Below, piece by piece: positions 49,991-59,696 of a stretch of DNA of 64,000 bases. Position 1 is the stretch's first letter. Every line of letters begins with the position of its first letter. Source of the DNA: Erythrobacter sp. (GTDB taxonomy: Bacteria; Pseudomonadota; Alphaproteobacteria; Sphingomonadales; Sphingomonadaceae). Below the pieces are notes generated by a model that worked only from the letters and a program-made list of their open reading frames with translations, was not told the DNA's origin and searched no databases. The translations under genes and the position numbers were made by a program. The DNA is taken from the NCBI GenBank assembly GCA_009993635.1, contig JAACTC010000007.1, positions 124,001-188,000 on the forward strand, read 5' to 3'.

Positions 49991-50044
49991 TGGGTAAACT
50001 CCTTTCGCCGCTTCTATGGGCCGGGAACGGGTTGCGTTCCCGCA

Positions 50045-50716
50045 TCAATCGTCAAGCTGGCCGTAATGCGCGGGCGGCTGGATCATATCCATCCGCTCGG
50101 TCAGCAAGGGGCCGAAACTGGGCCTGCTCTTGAAGGCGGCGAACCAGTCGCGCGTCGGCTCGTGGTCCTTCCAGTCGATCCCGCCGAGATAATCGGCCAC
50201 GGACAGCTGCGCCGCTGCGGTAATGTCCGCCAGGCTGAGCTGCGGCCCAGCAAGCCATGCGCGGTGATCGAGCAGCCAGTCGAGATAGTCGAGATGGGCG
50301 TGCGCCAGCTTCATCGCCTCGCGGATGATGCGCGAGTCGGGCGGTTCGCGCAGCACGATGCGTTTTTTCATCCGCTCGTGCAGCAGCGGCATGGTGACGT
50401 CGCCGAACAGGTTTTCGTCGAACAGCGCGACCAGCCGGCGGATTTCCGCGCGAGCCAGTGCCGATCCGTTGATCATCGGTGCCTTGTCGACCGTCTCTTC
50501 GAAATATTCGCAGATCGCGGCCGAATCGCTCAGCACGATACCCTTCTCGGTCTCTTCGACCACGGGCACGCGGCCCGCATGGTTCATGTCGAAAAAGCTG
50601 TCATCCGCCTTCCACGGGTCGATCCGCTGCAGGGCGAAGGGCACGCCCTTTTCGCGTAGCAGGATGCGTACCTTGCGGCTGAACGGGCAGAGGGGGAATT
50701 GGTGGATGGTCCACAT
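50045..50716 (-). CDS. glutathione S-transferase family protein
   Basis: 223 residues from ATG 50716 (a GTG at 50725 is possible). The thioredoxin-fold N-terminus reads WTIHQFPLCPFSRKVRILLR, with Cys-Pro-Phe-Ser as active-site turn, and GRVPVVEETEKGIVLSDSAA as the glutathione-binding cis-Pro and SxA motif. The helical C-terminal domain ends with PAHYGQLDD. Class and substrate cannot be set. The neighbouring msrB suggests a redox context. Confidence 0.9.
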   Translation of the reverse strand: MWTIHQFPLCPFSRKVRILLREKGVPFALQRIDPWKADDSFFDMNHAGRVPVVEETEKGIVLSDSAAICEYFEETVDKAPMINGSALARAEIRRLVALFDENLFGDVTMPLLHERMKKRIVLREPPDSRIIREAMKLAHAHLDYLDWLLDHRAWLAGPQLSLADITAAAQLSVADYLGGIDWKDHEPTRDWFAAFKSRPSFGPLLTERMDMIQPPAHYGQLDD

Positions 50717-50796
50717 AGGCCACACAGATGGTGCATACCCGTGCGCAAATCCAGATGCCTGGACGCGCTTATTCGCTCTGGCGTTTCAGGCGCGGG

Positions 50797-51162
50797 CTAG
50801 AGGCCCGAGGCTTCGAGCAGCATGAGACACGGTGGCATCAGCTGGTCGAGCGTTCCTTCCTGCAGGATTGCCCTGGCTTCGGCGCGCATCCGCGCCTCGA
50901 TCGTGGTGCGGGTCAGCCCGGCATCGTCCATCAGGCGCGCACCAGACTGCACGAAGAACTCGCGCCCGCGCTCGGCCAGCGGCGGATACTCCAGCGCGTC
51001 GGCATCCCCCTGCTTCTGGCGTTCGGCAATCAGCGCGAAAGCGGCCGAACAGCGGATCGCGCCCTGCTGATCGGCAGGCAGCGGGCCAAGCCCGTCGGTG
51101 GCCGGCGCGACCTGCACCGCCTGGGCGGCGAGAAAAACTAGCGGCAAGAGGTTGGCGATCAT
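50797..51162 (-). CDS. hypothetical secreted protein
   Basis: 121 residues. A short signal-like N-terminus (MIANLLPLVFLAAQAVQVAP) is followed by a helical domain with two cysteines (GAIRCSAAFALIAERQKQGD and LMPPCLMLLEASGL) that may form a disulfide. Similar short exported proteins occur in sphingomonads without known function. It diverges from the aldehyde dehydrogenase gene. Confidence 0.65.
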   Translation of the reverse strand: MIANLLPLVFLAAQAVQVAPATDGLGPLPADQQGAIRCSAAFALIAERQKQGDADALEYPPLAERGREFFVQSGARLMDDAGLTRTTIEARMRAEARAILQEGTLDQLMPPCLMLLEASGL

Positions 51163-51258
51163 GGGGCGGGGCTATACCTGAAGCGCACGCCCGGTGCTGC
51201 CCCTTTCTGGGTGGTGGTACGAAAACACGACGAACCGATTGCCAAAGGAGCCTGCCAC

Positions 51259-52689
51259 GTGACCGATCATTCCTCCCTCCACCTCCTCATCGGCGGCGAA
51301 AAACTTTCCGGCGGCGGTCGCCAGACGCAGGACGTCATCGATCCGGCGACGGCGGACGTACTGGGCACCCTGCCCCACGCGACCAGCGACGATCTGGACG
51401 CCGCACTCGCCAATGCGGACAAAGGCTTTCACGCCTGGCGCAGGGAAAGCGCGGACAAGCGCGCGGCCGCGCTCAACAAGGCGGCATCGCTGATCCGCGA
51501 ACGTGCGAAAGACATCGGCACGCTGCTGACGAAGGAACAGGGCAAGCCCGTGCGCGAAGCGGTGGGTGAAGTGATCTACTGCGCGATGCTGTTCGAATTC
51601 TATGCCGCCGAATGCAAGCGCACCTACGGCCGCACGCTGGTGCGCCCCGAAGGCCAGTCTGCCCGGGTGGTTTATGTTCCTGTCGGCCCGGTGGCAGGCT
51701 TTGCCGCGTGGAACTTCCCCGCGATCAACGTCGCCCGCAAGGTCGGCGGCGCGATTGCGGCGGGCTGCTCGGTCATCGTCAAGCCGTCGGAGGAAACGCC
51801 TGCCGCCGGTCTGGCGCTGGTCCAGTGTCTGCTGGACGGCGGTGTGCCGGGCGATGTGTGCCAGGTCGTATTCGGCGTGCCCGACGATGTCAGCCGCCAC
51901 CTGCTTGGCTCCCCCATCATCCGCAAGGTCACCTTCACCGGGTCGAGCGCGGTGGGCAAGCATCTGGTCAAGCTTGCGGCGGACGACCTCAAGGTGACCA
52001 CGATGGAACTGGGCGGTCACGGGCCGGTGATGGTCTTCAAGGATAGCGATGTGGACCAGGTGCTCGATACGATGGTCGCGGCCAAGTTCCGCAATGCGGG
52101 TCAGGTCTGCGTCAGCCCCACGCGCTTCCTGATCGAGGAAGACATCTTCCCCGCATTCCGCGACGGTTTCGTGGAGCGGGCGAAGGCGATCACCGTGGGC
52201 AACGGCTTCGACGACGACACGAAGATGGGGCCGATGGCCAACGAACGCGGTCCGGCCGGGCTCGCCAAGAAAATCGCCGACGCGAAGGAAAAGGGCGCGA
52301 AGGTCGAAACCGGGGGCGAGCGGATCGGCAATCAGGGTTTCTTCTTCGAACCGACCGTGCTCAGCGAAGTGCCTACCAATGCCGAGATCATGAATGAAGA
52401 ACCGTTCGGCCCGGTGGCGCTGATCAACCCGATGGCCGGGGCCGACGCCATGATCGAGGAAGCCAACCGTCTGCCATACGGCCTCGCCGCCTACGCCTGG
52501 ACCAATGACCCCAAGCTGCGCAGCCGCCTGGCCGCCGATGTGGAAGCCGGCATGCTGGCGATCAACGGTGCCAATGTCAGCGCGCCGGATGCACCCTTCG
52601 GCGGCGTAAAATGGTCGGGCTTCGGGCGCGAGGATGGCGAAGAGGGCGTGATGCACTGCATGGTGCCCAAGACCATCCACGAAGGCTAA
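51259..52689 (+). CDS. NAD(P)-dependent aldehyde dehydrogenase (succinate-semialdehyde type)
   Basis: 476 residues from GTG 51259 behind AAAGGAG; the longer frame from 51211 has no site. Catalytic Cys284 lies in NAGQVCVSPTRF, the general-base Glu in TTMELGGHGPVM, and the NAD-binding GSSAVGKHL in VTFTGSSAVGKHLVKLAADD. The profile fits the GabD/succinate-semialdehyde and related semialdehyde dehydrogenases; the exact substrate is not fixed by sequence alone. It ends convergently with a lipoprotein gene. Confidence 0.9.
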   Translation: MTDHSSLHLLIGGEKLSGGGRQTQDVIDPATADVLGTLPHATSDDLDAALANADKGFHAWRRESADKRAAALNKAASLIRERAKDIGTLLTKEQGKPVREAVGEVIYCAMLFEFYAAECKRTYGRTLVRPEGQSARVVYVPVGPVAGFAAWNFPAINVARKVGGAIAAGCSVIVKPSEETPAAGLALVQCLLDGGVPGDVCQVVFGVPDDVSRHLLGSPIIRKVTFTGSSAVGKHLVKLAADDLKVTTMELGGHGPVMVFKDSDVDQVLDTMVAAKFRNAGQVCVSPTRFLIEEDIFPAFRDGFVERAKAITVGNGFDDDTKMGPMANERGPAGLAKKIADAKEKGAKVETGGERIGNQGFFFEPTVLSEVPTNAEIMNEEPFGPVALINPMAGADAMIEEANRLPYGLAAYAWTNDPKLRSRLAADVEAGMLAINGANVSAPDAPFGGVKWSGFGREDGEEGVMHCMVPKTIHEG

Positions 52690-52721
52690 TCGCCCGCAGA
52701 CCGGGATTTACTACAGCGGGA

Positions 52722-52750
52722 GTGAGCGGCGTCTGATGGACGCCCTCACA
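52722..52750. terminator. hairpin between convergent genes
   Basis: GTGAG-C-GGCGTC pairs with GACGCC-CTCAC around a TGATG loop, between the aldehyde dehydrogenase and the lipoprotein. There is no T-run, so terminator strength is uncertain. Confidence 0.45.
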
Positions 52751-52761
52751 CCCGCATCGGC

Positions 52762-53445
52762 TCAGCGCGCCACGCGGGCAGGTTCGATCCACTTGCGCTG
52801 CACGATCCTGTTCGCCGGCAGGTCGATCACCAGCAGCTCGTCATGGTCGGGATAGCCCAGCAGGATCGACAACCGCGTTGCGTCGAGCATTTCCGCATGG
52901 TGGATCGCGCTGTAGCCGCGCGCGACCAGCGAGGATGCAAAATCGTCTAGCGATCCGATCAGCAACCGACGCGAGCCCGGCCGATCCTTTCCGCGCGCGT
53001 CGCGCAGCTCCGCGTCGAGCATGAAGTGCGTCGGGGCGGGGAGTTCAGCAGCATCCGCGCCCTCCCCGGCCGACGGATTGCCGTCGACCACGCCGGCGAT
53101 CGGCCAGACCATCCAGTGGTCCTTCACCAGATTGCGCTCGTTCGGCAGCAGGGCGACGCTGCCCCCCGTAGCCTTGTCGATGAGGACGATGTTGGCGACC
53201 GGCACCCGATCGTAGCTGATGCTCGAACCCAACACGCCGTCGCGCTCGCGCGGCCAGCCGACCCGGGCCAGCAGCCAGTCGGTACCCGCGACCGGCGCGG
53301 TGTCGATCACCCGCGCGGCAGGGGCAGCCTGCATCGGGTCCACTTCGCCGAAATTGCGATCATCGCCCCGCCCCTCCGCGAACGGGCCAATCGGGTCGCA
53401 TGCTGCGAGCAACAGCGTGGCGAGCAGTAACGAACCGTGTTTCAT
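52762..53445 (-). CDS. hypothetical lipoprotein
   Basis: 227 residues from ATG 53445 behind GGGGAGATATCG; the longer frame to 53919 is not used. The signal peptide has a lipobox LLLAACD with Cys at residue 16, and Asp next to Cys might favour inner-membrane retention by the classical rule. The mature part is beta-rich, with VLIDKATGGSVALLPNERNL and SILLGYPDHDELLVIDLPAN. No family is recognised. It diverges from the DUF3422 gene. Confidence 0.65.
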   Translation of the reverse strand: MKHGSLLLATLLLAACDPIGPFAEGRGDDRNFGEVDPMQAAPAARVIDTAPVAGTDWLLARVGWPRERDGVLGSSISYDRVPVANIVLIDKATGGSVALLPNERNLVKDHWMVWPIAGVVDGNPSAGEGADAAELPAPTHFMLDAELRDARGKDRPGSRRLLIGSLDDFASSLVARGYSAIHHAEMLDATRLSILLGYPDHDELLVIDLPANRIVQRKWIEPARVAR

Positions 53446-53566
53446 CGATATCTCCCCTGACCTCATCATGCCACGACATGGTGGTACTTCCCACCGGCAA
53501 ATAGTGGCACACCATAGATCGGGTCCTCGCGCTTTCCGATTTGCAGTTTTTGGTGTATTGCGCGTC

Positions 53567-54877
53567 ATGGCATTCACCGAGCATCCATTGCGGCGTGAAC
53601 TTGTGCATGAAATGCACCTGCGGCGCTTCGCGCCGGTCCCCGCGCCCGCCCGGATCACGCAGATGGTATGCCTGATCGGTGAAGACGAACGCGAGGGCGA
53701 AGAACGCCATCTCGCCCGGCCCCCGCTGGAACCCGAGTCGCGCGAGCGCGAAAATCGCCATGCGCTGATGCGCTTCGCCGACGGGGTCACCTTCCTGTGG
53801 GAACGCCATACCGAGGCGACAACGATCACGCTGATTGCGGCGGGCCGCGACGAGACCAGACTGGCTCCGCTGATCGACTGGCTGGCCAGCTGGCCGGGAT
53901 CGGTGCTGCGCGCCACCAAGGTTTATGTCGAGCCGAGCGAGGCGGCAGCCGAAGACCTGCTGCCCCAGATGGGCTTCGAGCAGGGCGACCTCGTTTCCTG
54001 CCGCGTCTGCTCGGGTGTGCGCGTGTGGTCCGACTTCCGCATCCGGGACGATGGTCACGGGCGCTTGCTGATGGCCGCCCCGGACCGCGAGGCCGACGAT
54101 CTGGGGCGGATCGTCCAGCGGCTGCAGGAACTGGGAAATTACCGCAATCTCGCGCTCGTCGGCCTGCCGCGCGTCCAGCGGCTGATGCCGGACCTGAACG
54201 CGCTGGAAGCCCGCCTTGCGGCCTATGCCCAGACGCTGGCCGATCGGGGCGAGACCGACGACGAGGGCCTGCTGGTCGATCTGTCGACCGTCTCGGCGGA
54301 ACTTGCCCGGCTGAGGGCGGAGAACAGCTATCGGATGAGCGCCAGCCAGGCCTACGCGCAGATCGCGGCGGATCGGCTGGTTTCGCTCGATGTGCAGCCG
54401 ATTAGCGGTTTCCAGAGCCTGACCGACTTCACCGAACGCAGACTGGTGCCCGCGACGCGGACGATAGAGACGTTCGTAAACCGCCTGCGCCGACTTTCGG
54501 AACGCAGCGGAGATGCCATCGCCCTGCTCAACACGCGGATCGACACGCGGATAAAGGCGCAGAATCTCGAACTGCTGCGTTCGATGGAAAGCAGTTTCAA
54601 CCTTCAATTGCGGCTGCAGAACCTGGTCGAACTGCTTTCCGTGATCGCCGCCAGCTATTACGCCGTCGCGCTGATCGCCTACATGATCAAGGGCGTGAAA
54701 GCGGTCGGCAAGGGCGAGGTGGCGGATATGGCCATCGGGCTGGCGACTCCGCTCGTCATCATCACTATCTTCCTGCTCGTCTCAAGAATCCGCCATCGCT
54801 ACGTGCGGGAAACCGAAGACGCCGCCAGTCGTTCAACCAAAACCCGCGCTAGGAATGATACAAAAAAGGGTCTATAG
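53567..54877 (+). CDS. DUF3422 family membrane protein
   Basis: 436 residues from ATG 53567; no strong ribosome-binding site is seen, and the frame is open far upstream. The opening FTEHPLRRELVHEMHLRRFA is the DUF3422 signature (HPLR ... E-x-H-x-R). A long coiled coil (about 220-370) leads to two C-terminal transmembrane helices (LLSVIAASYYAVALIAYMIK and MAIGLATPLVIITIFLLVSR). Function of the family is unknown. It is 40 bases upstream of the cytochrome gene and probably cotranscribed with it. Confidence 0.85.
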   Translation: MAFTEHPLRRELVHEMHLRRFAPVPAPARITQMVCLIGEDEREGEERHLARPPLEPESRERENRHALMRFADGVTFLWERHTEATTITLIAAGRDETRLAPLIDWLASWPGSVLRATKVYVEPSEAAAEDLLPQMGFEQGDLVSCRVCSGVRVWSDFRIRDDGHGRLLMAAPDREADDLGRIVQRLQELGNYRNLALVGLPRVQRLMPDLNALEARLAAYAQTLADRGETDDEGLLVDLSTVSAELARLRAENSYRMSASQAYAQIAADRLVSLDVQPISGFQSLTDFTERRLVPATRTIETFVNRLRRLSERSGDAIALLNTRIDTRIKAQNLELLRSMESSFNLQLRLQNLVELLSVIAASYYAVALIAYMIKGVKAVGKGEVADMAIGLATPLVIITIFLLVSRIRHRYVRETEDAASRSTKTRARNDTKKGL

Positions 54878-54917
54878 ATGCGCGGTCCTGAAACAGGTGA
54901 GGGTGAGGAGAGAACAA

Positions 54918-55412
54918 ATGAACAAATCTCATGGTTTGGTCGGCGGAATGGCGATTGCCTGTCTGCTTGTGACGGCGGGCTGTAACAGCCGGGCCGATGA
55001 AGAGGCAGCCGCTCCTGCGACCACCGAAACCGCCGCGACTAGCGACGCTGCTGCGACCACGGGCGATGCAGCCGCTCCTGCAGCCGATGTCGAATTTGCC
55101 AGCCTCACCGGCGATCCTGCGGCGGGCGAGAAGGTTTTCGCCAATTGCGTGAGCTGCCACAGCGTCGAAGCCGGCGTGAACAAGGTCGGCCCGACGCTCC
55201 ACGGCGTTGTTGGCCGCCACTCGGGCGAGATTGCCGATTTCAACTATTCGGACGCGAACAAGAACAGCGGCATCACCTGGACGCCGGATGAACTGTTCGT
55301 CTATCTCGCCGATCCGCAGGCGAAGATCCCGGGCACCAAGATGATCTTCCCCGGCATCAAGGACCCGCAGCAGCGTGCGGACCTGATCGCCTATCTCCAG
55401 ACCCAGTCCTGA
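54918..55412 (+). CDS. cycA: c-type cytochrome lipoprotein (cytochrome c2-like)
   Basis: 164 residues from ATG 54918 behind GAGGAGAG. A lipobox (VTAGC, Cys22) implies membrane anchoring. A 35-residue Ala/Thr-rich acidic linker follows. The cytochrome domain has C77-V-S-C80-H81 and a likely axial Met142 in TKMIFPGIKD, matching class I cytochrome c2 / c-550 types. In Sphingomonadales photosynthesis clusters a cycA gene lies beside hemA, so it may reduce the photosynthetic reaction centre. A strong terminator follows. Confidence 0.88.
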   Translation: MNKSHGLVGGMAIACLLVTAGCNSRADEEAAAPATTETAATSDAAATTGDAAAPAADVEFASLTGDPAAGEKVFANCVSCHSVEAGVNKVGPTLHGVVGRHSGEIADFNYSDANKNSGITWTPDELFVYLADPQAKIPGTKMIFPGIKDPQQRADLIAYLQTQS

Positions 55413-55430
55413 TAGACGGGTTCTGCGAAG

Positions 55431-55469
55431 AAAAAGGGCGTCGTCGCGGTTGCGACGGCGCCTTTTTTG
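55431..55469 (+). terminator. intrinsic terminator after cytochrome gene
   Basis: AAAAAGGGCGTCGTCGC (55431-55447) pairs with GCGACGGCGCCTTTTTT around a GGTT loop, ending in a T-run. It lies 18 bases after the cytochrome stop. Confidence 0.9.
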
Positions 55470-55533
55470 TTTGCAGACCGTTTTTGGTTCCTGGCCGCGG
55501 GTCGTGTTTGGCTGCAAGATCCGGTGGCAGCGC

Positions 55534-55755
55534 CTAGTCGACCTTGGGGCGGCCATCCTCGCGCCGCTTCGCCTCCGCCTGCTGGCGGCGCATCTCCTCC
55601 GCCTTTTTACCGGCGGGCGTATCCATCGGATGGCGGTTCTGGCGCTTGCGCATGAAATAGCCGAAGGCCAGCGTCGCGAGAAGAAGTACCACCACGAGGG
55701 TGATCACATTCAGCGGCGCAACGACGGCGATGACGGGGAAGGATGTTGATGGCAT
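55534..55755 (-). CDS. small single-pass membrane protein
   Basis: 73 residues. A hydrophobic segment (VITLVVVLLLATLAFGYFMR, residues 18-37) is followed by a highly charged helical tail (GKKAEEMRRQQAEAKRREDG). It sits downstream of hemA on the same strand with an 81-base gap, so it may be the last gene of the photosynthesis transcript or independent. Nothing in the sequence gives a function. Confidence 0.65.
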   Translation of the reverse strand: MPSTSFPVIAVVAPLNVITLVVVLLLATLAFGYFMRKRQNRHPMDTPAGKKAEEMRRQQAEAKRREDGRPKVD

Positions 55756-55836
55756 GACGAATGCCTCTCTTTCTCCCTTCCCAACTTTACCAATCTGATA
55801 CTCTGACTTTCGTTCCCTTTTACTCCAGCGCGTCGA

Positions 55837-57057
55837 TCAGGCGACCGCATCGAGCCGGGCGAGTTCGCATTGTGACCAGATCTCGCTCAGCGCGTCGATA
55901 AGCCGGCCGATGTCGCCGTCGTCGTGCACCGGCGAGGGGGTGATCCGCAGCCGCTCCGTCCCCACGGGCACGGTCGGATAATTGATCGGCTGCACGTAGA
56001 TCCCGTGATTATCCATCAGCCAGTCGCTGATCCGTTTGCACTTGTGCGCATCGCCCACCATCACGGGGATGATGTGGCTGGGGTTGTGCAGGTGCGGGAT
56101 GCCGATCGCGTCGAGCCGGGCGCGCACATGCGCCACCCGCTCTTTCTGCAATTCGCGTTCCGCACTGCTGGACTTGAGATGGCGGATGCTCGCCGCGGCA
56201 CCGGCCGCCACCGCAGGCGGGAGAGCGGTCGAAAAGATGAAGCCGCTGGCGAAGGTGCGCACGAAATCGATCAGGTCCGCCGACGCCGCGATATAGCCGC
56301 CCATCACGCCGAACGCCTTGCCCAGCGTCCCCTCGATCACGGTGATCCGGTCCATCAGCCCTTCGCGTTCTGCCACCCCGCCGCCGCGCGGACCGTAGAG
56401 CCCGACGCCGTGGACTTCGTCGATATAGCTCATCGCGCCGTGGCGTTCGCATACATCGAGGATCTCTGCGATCGGCGCGATGTCGCCATCCATCGAATAC
56501 ACGCTTTCGAACGCGACCAGCTTGGGCACGTCTGGCCCGAAGTCCGAAAGCTTGCGGTCCAGATCCTCAGGGTCGTTGTGCTTCCAGATCTTGTACGGCG
56601 CCCGGCTGTGACGAATGCCCTCGATCATGCTGGCGTGGTTGAGTGCGTCGGAGAACACGACGCAGCCCGGAATCTTTGCCGCCAGCGTGCCCAGCCCCGC
56701 CCAGTTTGAAACATAGCCGCTGGTGAACAGCAGCGCCGCTTCCTTGCCATGCAGATCGGCCAGTTCCTGTTCGAGCAGGACGTGGTGATGGTTGGTGCCG
56801 GAGATATTGCGCGTGCCGCCAGCGCCCGCGCCGCATTCGTCCAGCGCAGCGTGCATGGCATCCACCACCACCGGATGCTGCCCCATGCCGAGGTAATCGT
56901 TGGAACACCACACAGTGACGGGCTGCGTTTCCTCGCCCACGAAGCGGGTCGCCTGCGGGAAATTGCCACGATGGCGCTTGATATCGGTGAAGACGCGATA
57001 GCGCCCCTCTTCGCGAACCACGGCGAGCTGGCCTGCAAAAAAGGCATCGTAGTCCAT
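55837..57057 (-). CDS. hemA: 5-aminolevulinate synthase
   Basis: 406 residues from ATG 57057, with GGAG 9 bases upstream, matching the MDY.. start of alphaproteobacterial HemA; ATG 57081, overlapping the puhE stop, is an alternative. It condenses glycine and succinyl-CoA to 5-aminolevulinate using PLP, feeding heme and bacteriochlorophyll. Motifs: [37 protein letters not shown] and [20 protein letters not shown] with the PLP lysine. The last photosynthesis gene before the small membrane protein. Confidence 0.96.
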   Translation of the reverse strand: MDYDAFFAGQLAVVREEGRYRVFTDIKRHRGNFPQATRFVGEETQPVTVWCSNDYLGMGQHPVVVDAMHAALDECGAGAGGTRNISGTNHHHVLLEQELADLHGKEAALLFTSGYVSNWAGLGTLAAKIPGCVVFSDALNHASMIEGIRHSRAPYKIWKHNDPEDLDRKLSDFGPDVPKLVAFESVYSMDGDIAPIAEILDVCERHGAMSYIDEVHGVGLYGPRGGGVAEREGLMDRITVIEGTLGKAFGVMGGYIAASADLIDFVRTFASGFIFSTALPPAVAAGAAASIRHLKSSSAERELQKERVAHVRARLDAIGIPHLHNPSHIIPVMVGDAHKCKRISDWLMDNHGIYVQPINYPTVPVGTERLRITPSPVHDDGDIGRLIDALSEIWSQCELARLDAVA

Positions 57058-57080
57058 CGGGGAAATCTCCGTTTCGTGCA

Positions 57081-57884
57081 TTATAGCCCCCTCATCGCAT
57101 TCGTGTGTGCCCGCCTGTCGCGCGCGGTGATCGCCCAGCCCCACAGCGCGCCATCGCGCAGCGGCAAAGCGAAGAAGAAGTGTTCCAGCGCACCCAGCGC
57201 GGCGAGCGCGAACAGCAGGCTGCCCGCCGTTGCCGCCCCGCCCGTGGCGGGTGCCTGCGCCGCGATCACGCCCAGCCATCCGGCAAGGACGACTGTCGCG
57301 ATCAGGCTCGCTGCGAGCAGCGGGGTGAAGCGATTGGGCCCGAAATAGCTGGTCAGATAGGAAAGGTGCGGCGGGAGAATATCCGTGCTGGCATTGGGTA
57401 CGCCCGCAAACAGGTTGAACTTGGAAAGAAGCCGCAGGGCGAACAGCAGCGCGAACACCTGCGCGCCGATCGGGTTGGGCTGGCCCCACGAAACGGCGAT
57501 CAGGATCGCCGCGGTCGCCGCAAGCGCGATCTCGTGATGGATGACTGTGGCGCTGGCCATCAAGAAGCGCGCCCCGCCCCGTGCCTCCGGGCCGCAGGCG
57601 TGCCGCCTCGGGCCGGTGATCCCGCCGGTCAGGAAAGCAAGCTCGTGCCACGCCCAGATCGCCAGCGCGCCCGCGAAGCCGAGGTAGACGCCGCCTGCAC
57701 CCGTCAGGCGCACCGACGCCAGCACCGCAAGCAGTCCGCCGATCCCTGCCAGCCCGGCAAAGAAAAGCCTGACCGCAAAGCTCTCACGCCGCCCATTGGC
57801 CGCCCACGCGACCAGGCCGGTGGCGAAGAACCACACCCCGATCACCGCCAGCACCGGCAGGATATGGCTCGACCAGCTCACCAT
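57081..57884 (-). CDS. puhE: PuhE, photosynthetic complex assembly membrane protein
   Basis: 267 residues with about seven hydrophobic segments, fitting the DUF3623/PuhE family. Characteristic parts: [40 protein letters not shown] and [20 protein letters not shown]. In Rhodobacter it affects reaction centre and bacteriochlorophyll production. ATG 57884 overlaps the acsF stop by 7 bases; its TAA shares a base with the alternative hemA ATG. Confidence 0.93.
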   Translation of the reverse strand: MVSWSSHILPVLAVIGVWFFATGLVAWAANGRRESFAVRLFFAGLAGIGGLLAVLASVRLTGAGGVYLGFAGALAIWAWHELAFLTGGITGPRRHACGPEARGGARFLMASATVIHHEIALAATAAILIAVSWGQPNPIGAQVFALLFALRLLSKFNLFAGVPNASTDILPPHLSYLTSYFGPNRFTPLLAASLIATVVLAGWLGVIAAQAPATGGAATAGSLLFALAALGALEHFFFALPLRDGALWGWAITARDRRAHTNAMRGL

Positions 57885-58939
57885 GCGGGTTGCAGCCGCA
57901 CGGTCTGCGGCAGCTCGTTGGTGCGTGCGCGGTGGAAATACATGCCCGCGAAGGCGAGCCCTGCCCCCGCCATCCCGCCGACGCGCTTCAGCAGTCCGCC
58001 GAGCCCGCCTTGCGCCTTGCCCGCATCGATCCGGTCGGCCGCATGCCGCAGCCGCGCCATCTTGGCACGAAATGCGGGATCGTCGGTCGCCAGCTCCACC
58101 GGGAAGACCTGACGGGCGATCTGGTTGCAGACCGAGAACACTTCGTAATCATATTCGGTCGGGTCGACTCCAAGCGCCTCGTGGAACACCGGTCGGTTGT
58201 GATCGCGCACGAACATGGTGGCGTAGACCGACAGCAGGAAGAACCGGATCCACAGCTTGTTCTTGCCGCGCAGCAGCTTTGGGTCGGACCGCAGCAGCAT
58301 GGCAAAGGCCTCGCCATGGCGGAACTCGTCGTTGCACCATTCCTCGAACCAGTCGAAGATCGGGTGGAACTTGTGCTGCGGGTTTGCGGCCAGATGGCGG
58401 TAGATCGTGATGTAGCGCGCGTAGCCGATCTTTTCCGACAGGTAGACCGCGTAGAAAATGAACTTCGGTTTGAAGAAGGTGTATTTCTTCGTCCGCGTCA
58501 GGAAACCCAGATCCACGCCGATGCCGGCATCTTTCAGGCTTTCGTTAATAAAGCCTGCGTGGCGGCTTTCATCGCGCGCGAGCAGCTTGAACAGCTGCTT
58601 CACATCCGGGTTCTTGGTCCGCTTCGCGATCTCGGCATAGAGGACGCAGCCGGAAAATTCCGAGGTCATCGAGCTGACGAGGAAATCGGTGAACTCCTTG
58701 CGCAGCGCAGGCGGCAGGTTCTCGATGACGCCGGTGAAGCTCTCGTTGTGCTTGAAGTGCGTCTTGTTGGGATCGCCGATCATCTCTTCGATCAGCGCAT
58801 CCCATTCCGCGCGAACCGGCGTGACGTCGATCGCATCCAGCGCGTCGAAATCGGTGGTGTAGAACCGCGGGGTCAGGATGGTGTCTTCGGTGGCGAGCGC
58901 CATCGCCTCTTCGCTGGTCATCGGCTTGTAGGCGTTCAT
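57878..58939 (-). CDS. acsF: AcsF, oxygen-dependent Mg-protoporphyrin monomethyl ester cyclase
   Basis: 353 residues. The diiron ligands lie in the ExxH-type motifs [11 protein letters not shown] and [12 protein letters not shown], with the further Glu in [14 protein letters not shown]. It forms ring E of bacteriochlorophyll using O2, marking an aerobic pathway. It follows the small orf by an ATGA overlap and precedes puhE. The C-terminal 60 residues include a hydrophobic Gly-rich segment, possibly membrane-associated. Confidence 0.96.
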   Translation of the reverse strand: MNAYKPMTSEEAMALATEDTILTPRFYTTDFDALDAIDVTPVRAEWDALIEEMIGDPNKTHFKHNESFTGVIENLPPALRKEFTDFLVSSMTSEFSGCVLYAEIAKRTKNPDVKQLFKLLARDESRHAGFINESLKDAGIGVDLGFLTRTKKYTFFKPKFIFYAVYLSEKIGYARYITIYRHLAANPQHKFHPIFDWFEEWCNDEFRHGEAFAMLLRSDPKLLRGKNKLWIRFFLLSVYATMFVRDHNRPVFHEALGVDPTEYDYEVFSVCNQIARQVFPVELATDDPAFRAKMARLRHAADRIDAGKAQGGLGGLLKRVGGMAGAGLAFAGMYFHRARTNELPQTVRLQPAW

Positions 58940-59223
58940 TTGATCCTCCCGGCGTTGAAGCTGACCTCATAGAGTTCGGCCAGGTCGAAATAGGCGGCGA
59001 TACGGGTGAGGCCGCGCATCAGCGGGCCTGCGCGCGTGACCGTGGCGGTGCGTTCGAACACTTCGCGGCTGCCGAAGGGGATAGAGATCGGATCGCCCTG
59101 CACGCGCACCCTGTCGCCAGCTTCCATCGCGACCGTATCGGGCAGTTCGACATGCGCGTGGAAGTGCTCGGAGCTCTGCTCGACCAGAATGCGGCAGGGG
59201 ATATCGAAGGTCTGGCGCGCCAT
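58936..59223 (-). CDS. conserved hypothetical protein in the puh operon
   Basis: 95 residues. A beta-rich N-terminal region ([20 protein letters not shown], then [20 protein letters not shown]) is followed by a short helical segment ([18 protein letters not shown]). No family is recognised. A gene of this size between puhC and acsF recurs in photosynthesis clusters of alphaproteobacteria. Start and stop overlap both neighbours by 1 to 4 bases, so it is surely cotranslated with them; a role in complex assembly is likely but unproved. Confidence 0.8.
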   Translation of the reverse strand: MARQTFDIPCRILVEQSSEHFHAHVELPDTVAMEAGDRVRVQGDPISIPFGSREVFERTATVTRAGPLMRGLTRIAAYFDLAELYEVSFNAGRIK

Positions 59224-59696
59224 CAGTCGCCCTTTCGGTTCAGAAGCACGGCAAAGGCCGCGCGGTTATCTTGCCCGAAGCCCGTCAATTCGCGGGTTTC
59301 TCCGGTGGTCGGGTCGCCGATTGCGAGCGCCCCGTTGTCATAGGCGGTCAGCGTGAACGGCGTCGCTGCGCCGATTCCCTCGCGGCGGCGCACCTGCACC
59401 AGGCCGCGCACGGTCGAGCGGATGAAGCCTCCGGTTCCCGGTTCGACGCGCGCCACCCGTTCGCCCGTCTCCGCATCGTCGATCAGCACCGCACCATCCG
59501 CGCCGTCGCGGAAGAACAGGCTGCGCGTATCGCTGGCCTGCGTCCCCGCCGCGGCGCGCGAAGCCTCGGGCACGGCATCCCGCGCGACGAGGCCGAGGCT
59601 GGTCGAAGCAGCCAGTGCCAGCGCCAGCAGCACGACCCCGCCGATCATCAGCAGCGGCACCCTGGGAATGGGCTCGGCGTGGTCGTGATGGCTCAT
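59223..59696 (-). CDS. puhC: PuhC, photosynthetic complex assembly protein
   Basis: 157 residues from ATG 59696, overlapping the puhB stop by 4 bases; the longer frame to 59876 is not used. A single transmembrane helix (PLLMIGGVVLLALALAASTS) follows a His-rich cytoplasmic start. The periplasmic domain (RSLFFRDGADGAVLIDDAET, then GFIRSTVRGLVQVRRREG) matches PuhC, which supports LH1-reaction centre assembly. Confidence 0.92.
   Translation of the reverse strand: MSHHDHAEPIPRVPLLMIGGVVLLALALAASTSLGLVARDAVPEASRAAAGTQASDTRSLFFRDGADGAVLIDDAETGERVARVEPGTGGFIRSTVRGLVQVRRREGIGAATPFTLTAYDNGALAIGDPTTGETRELTGFGQDNRAAFAVLLNRKGD

Noticed and set aside
55837-57651. A 604-codon frame extending hemA upstream
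   Set aside because: The extension overlaps puhE in another frame; known HemA proteins start at the MDY position.
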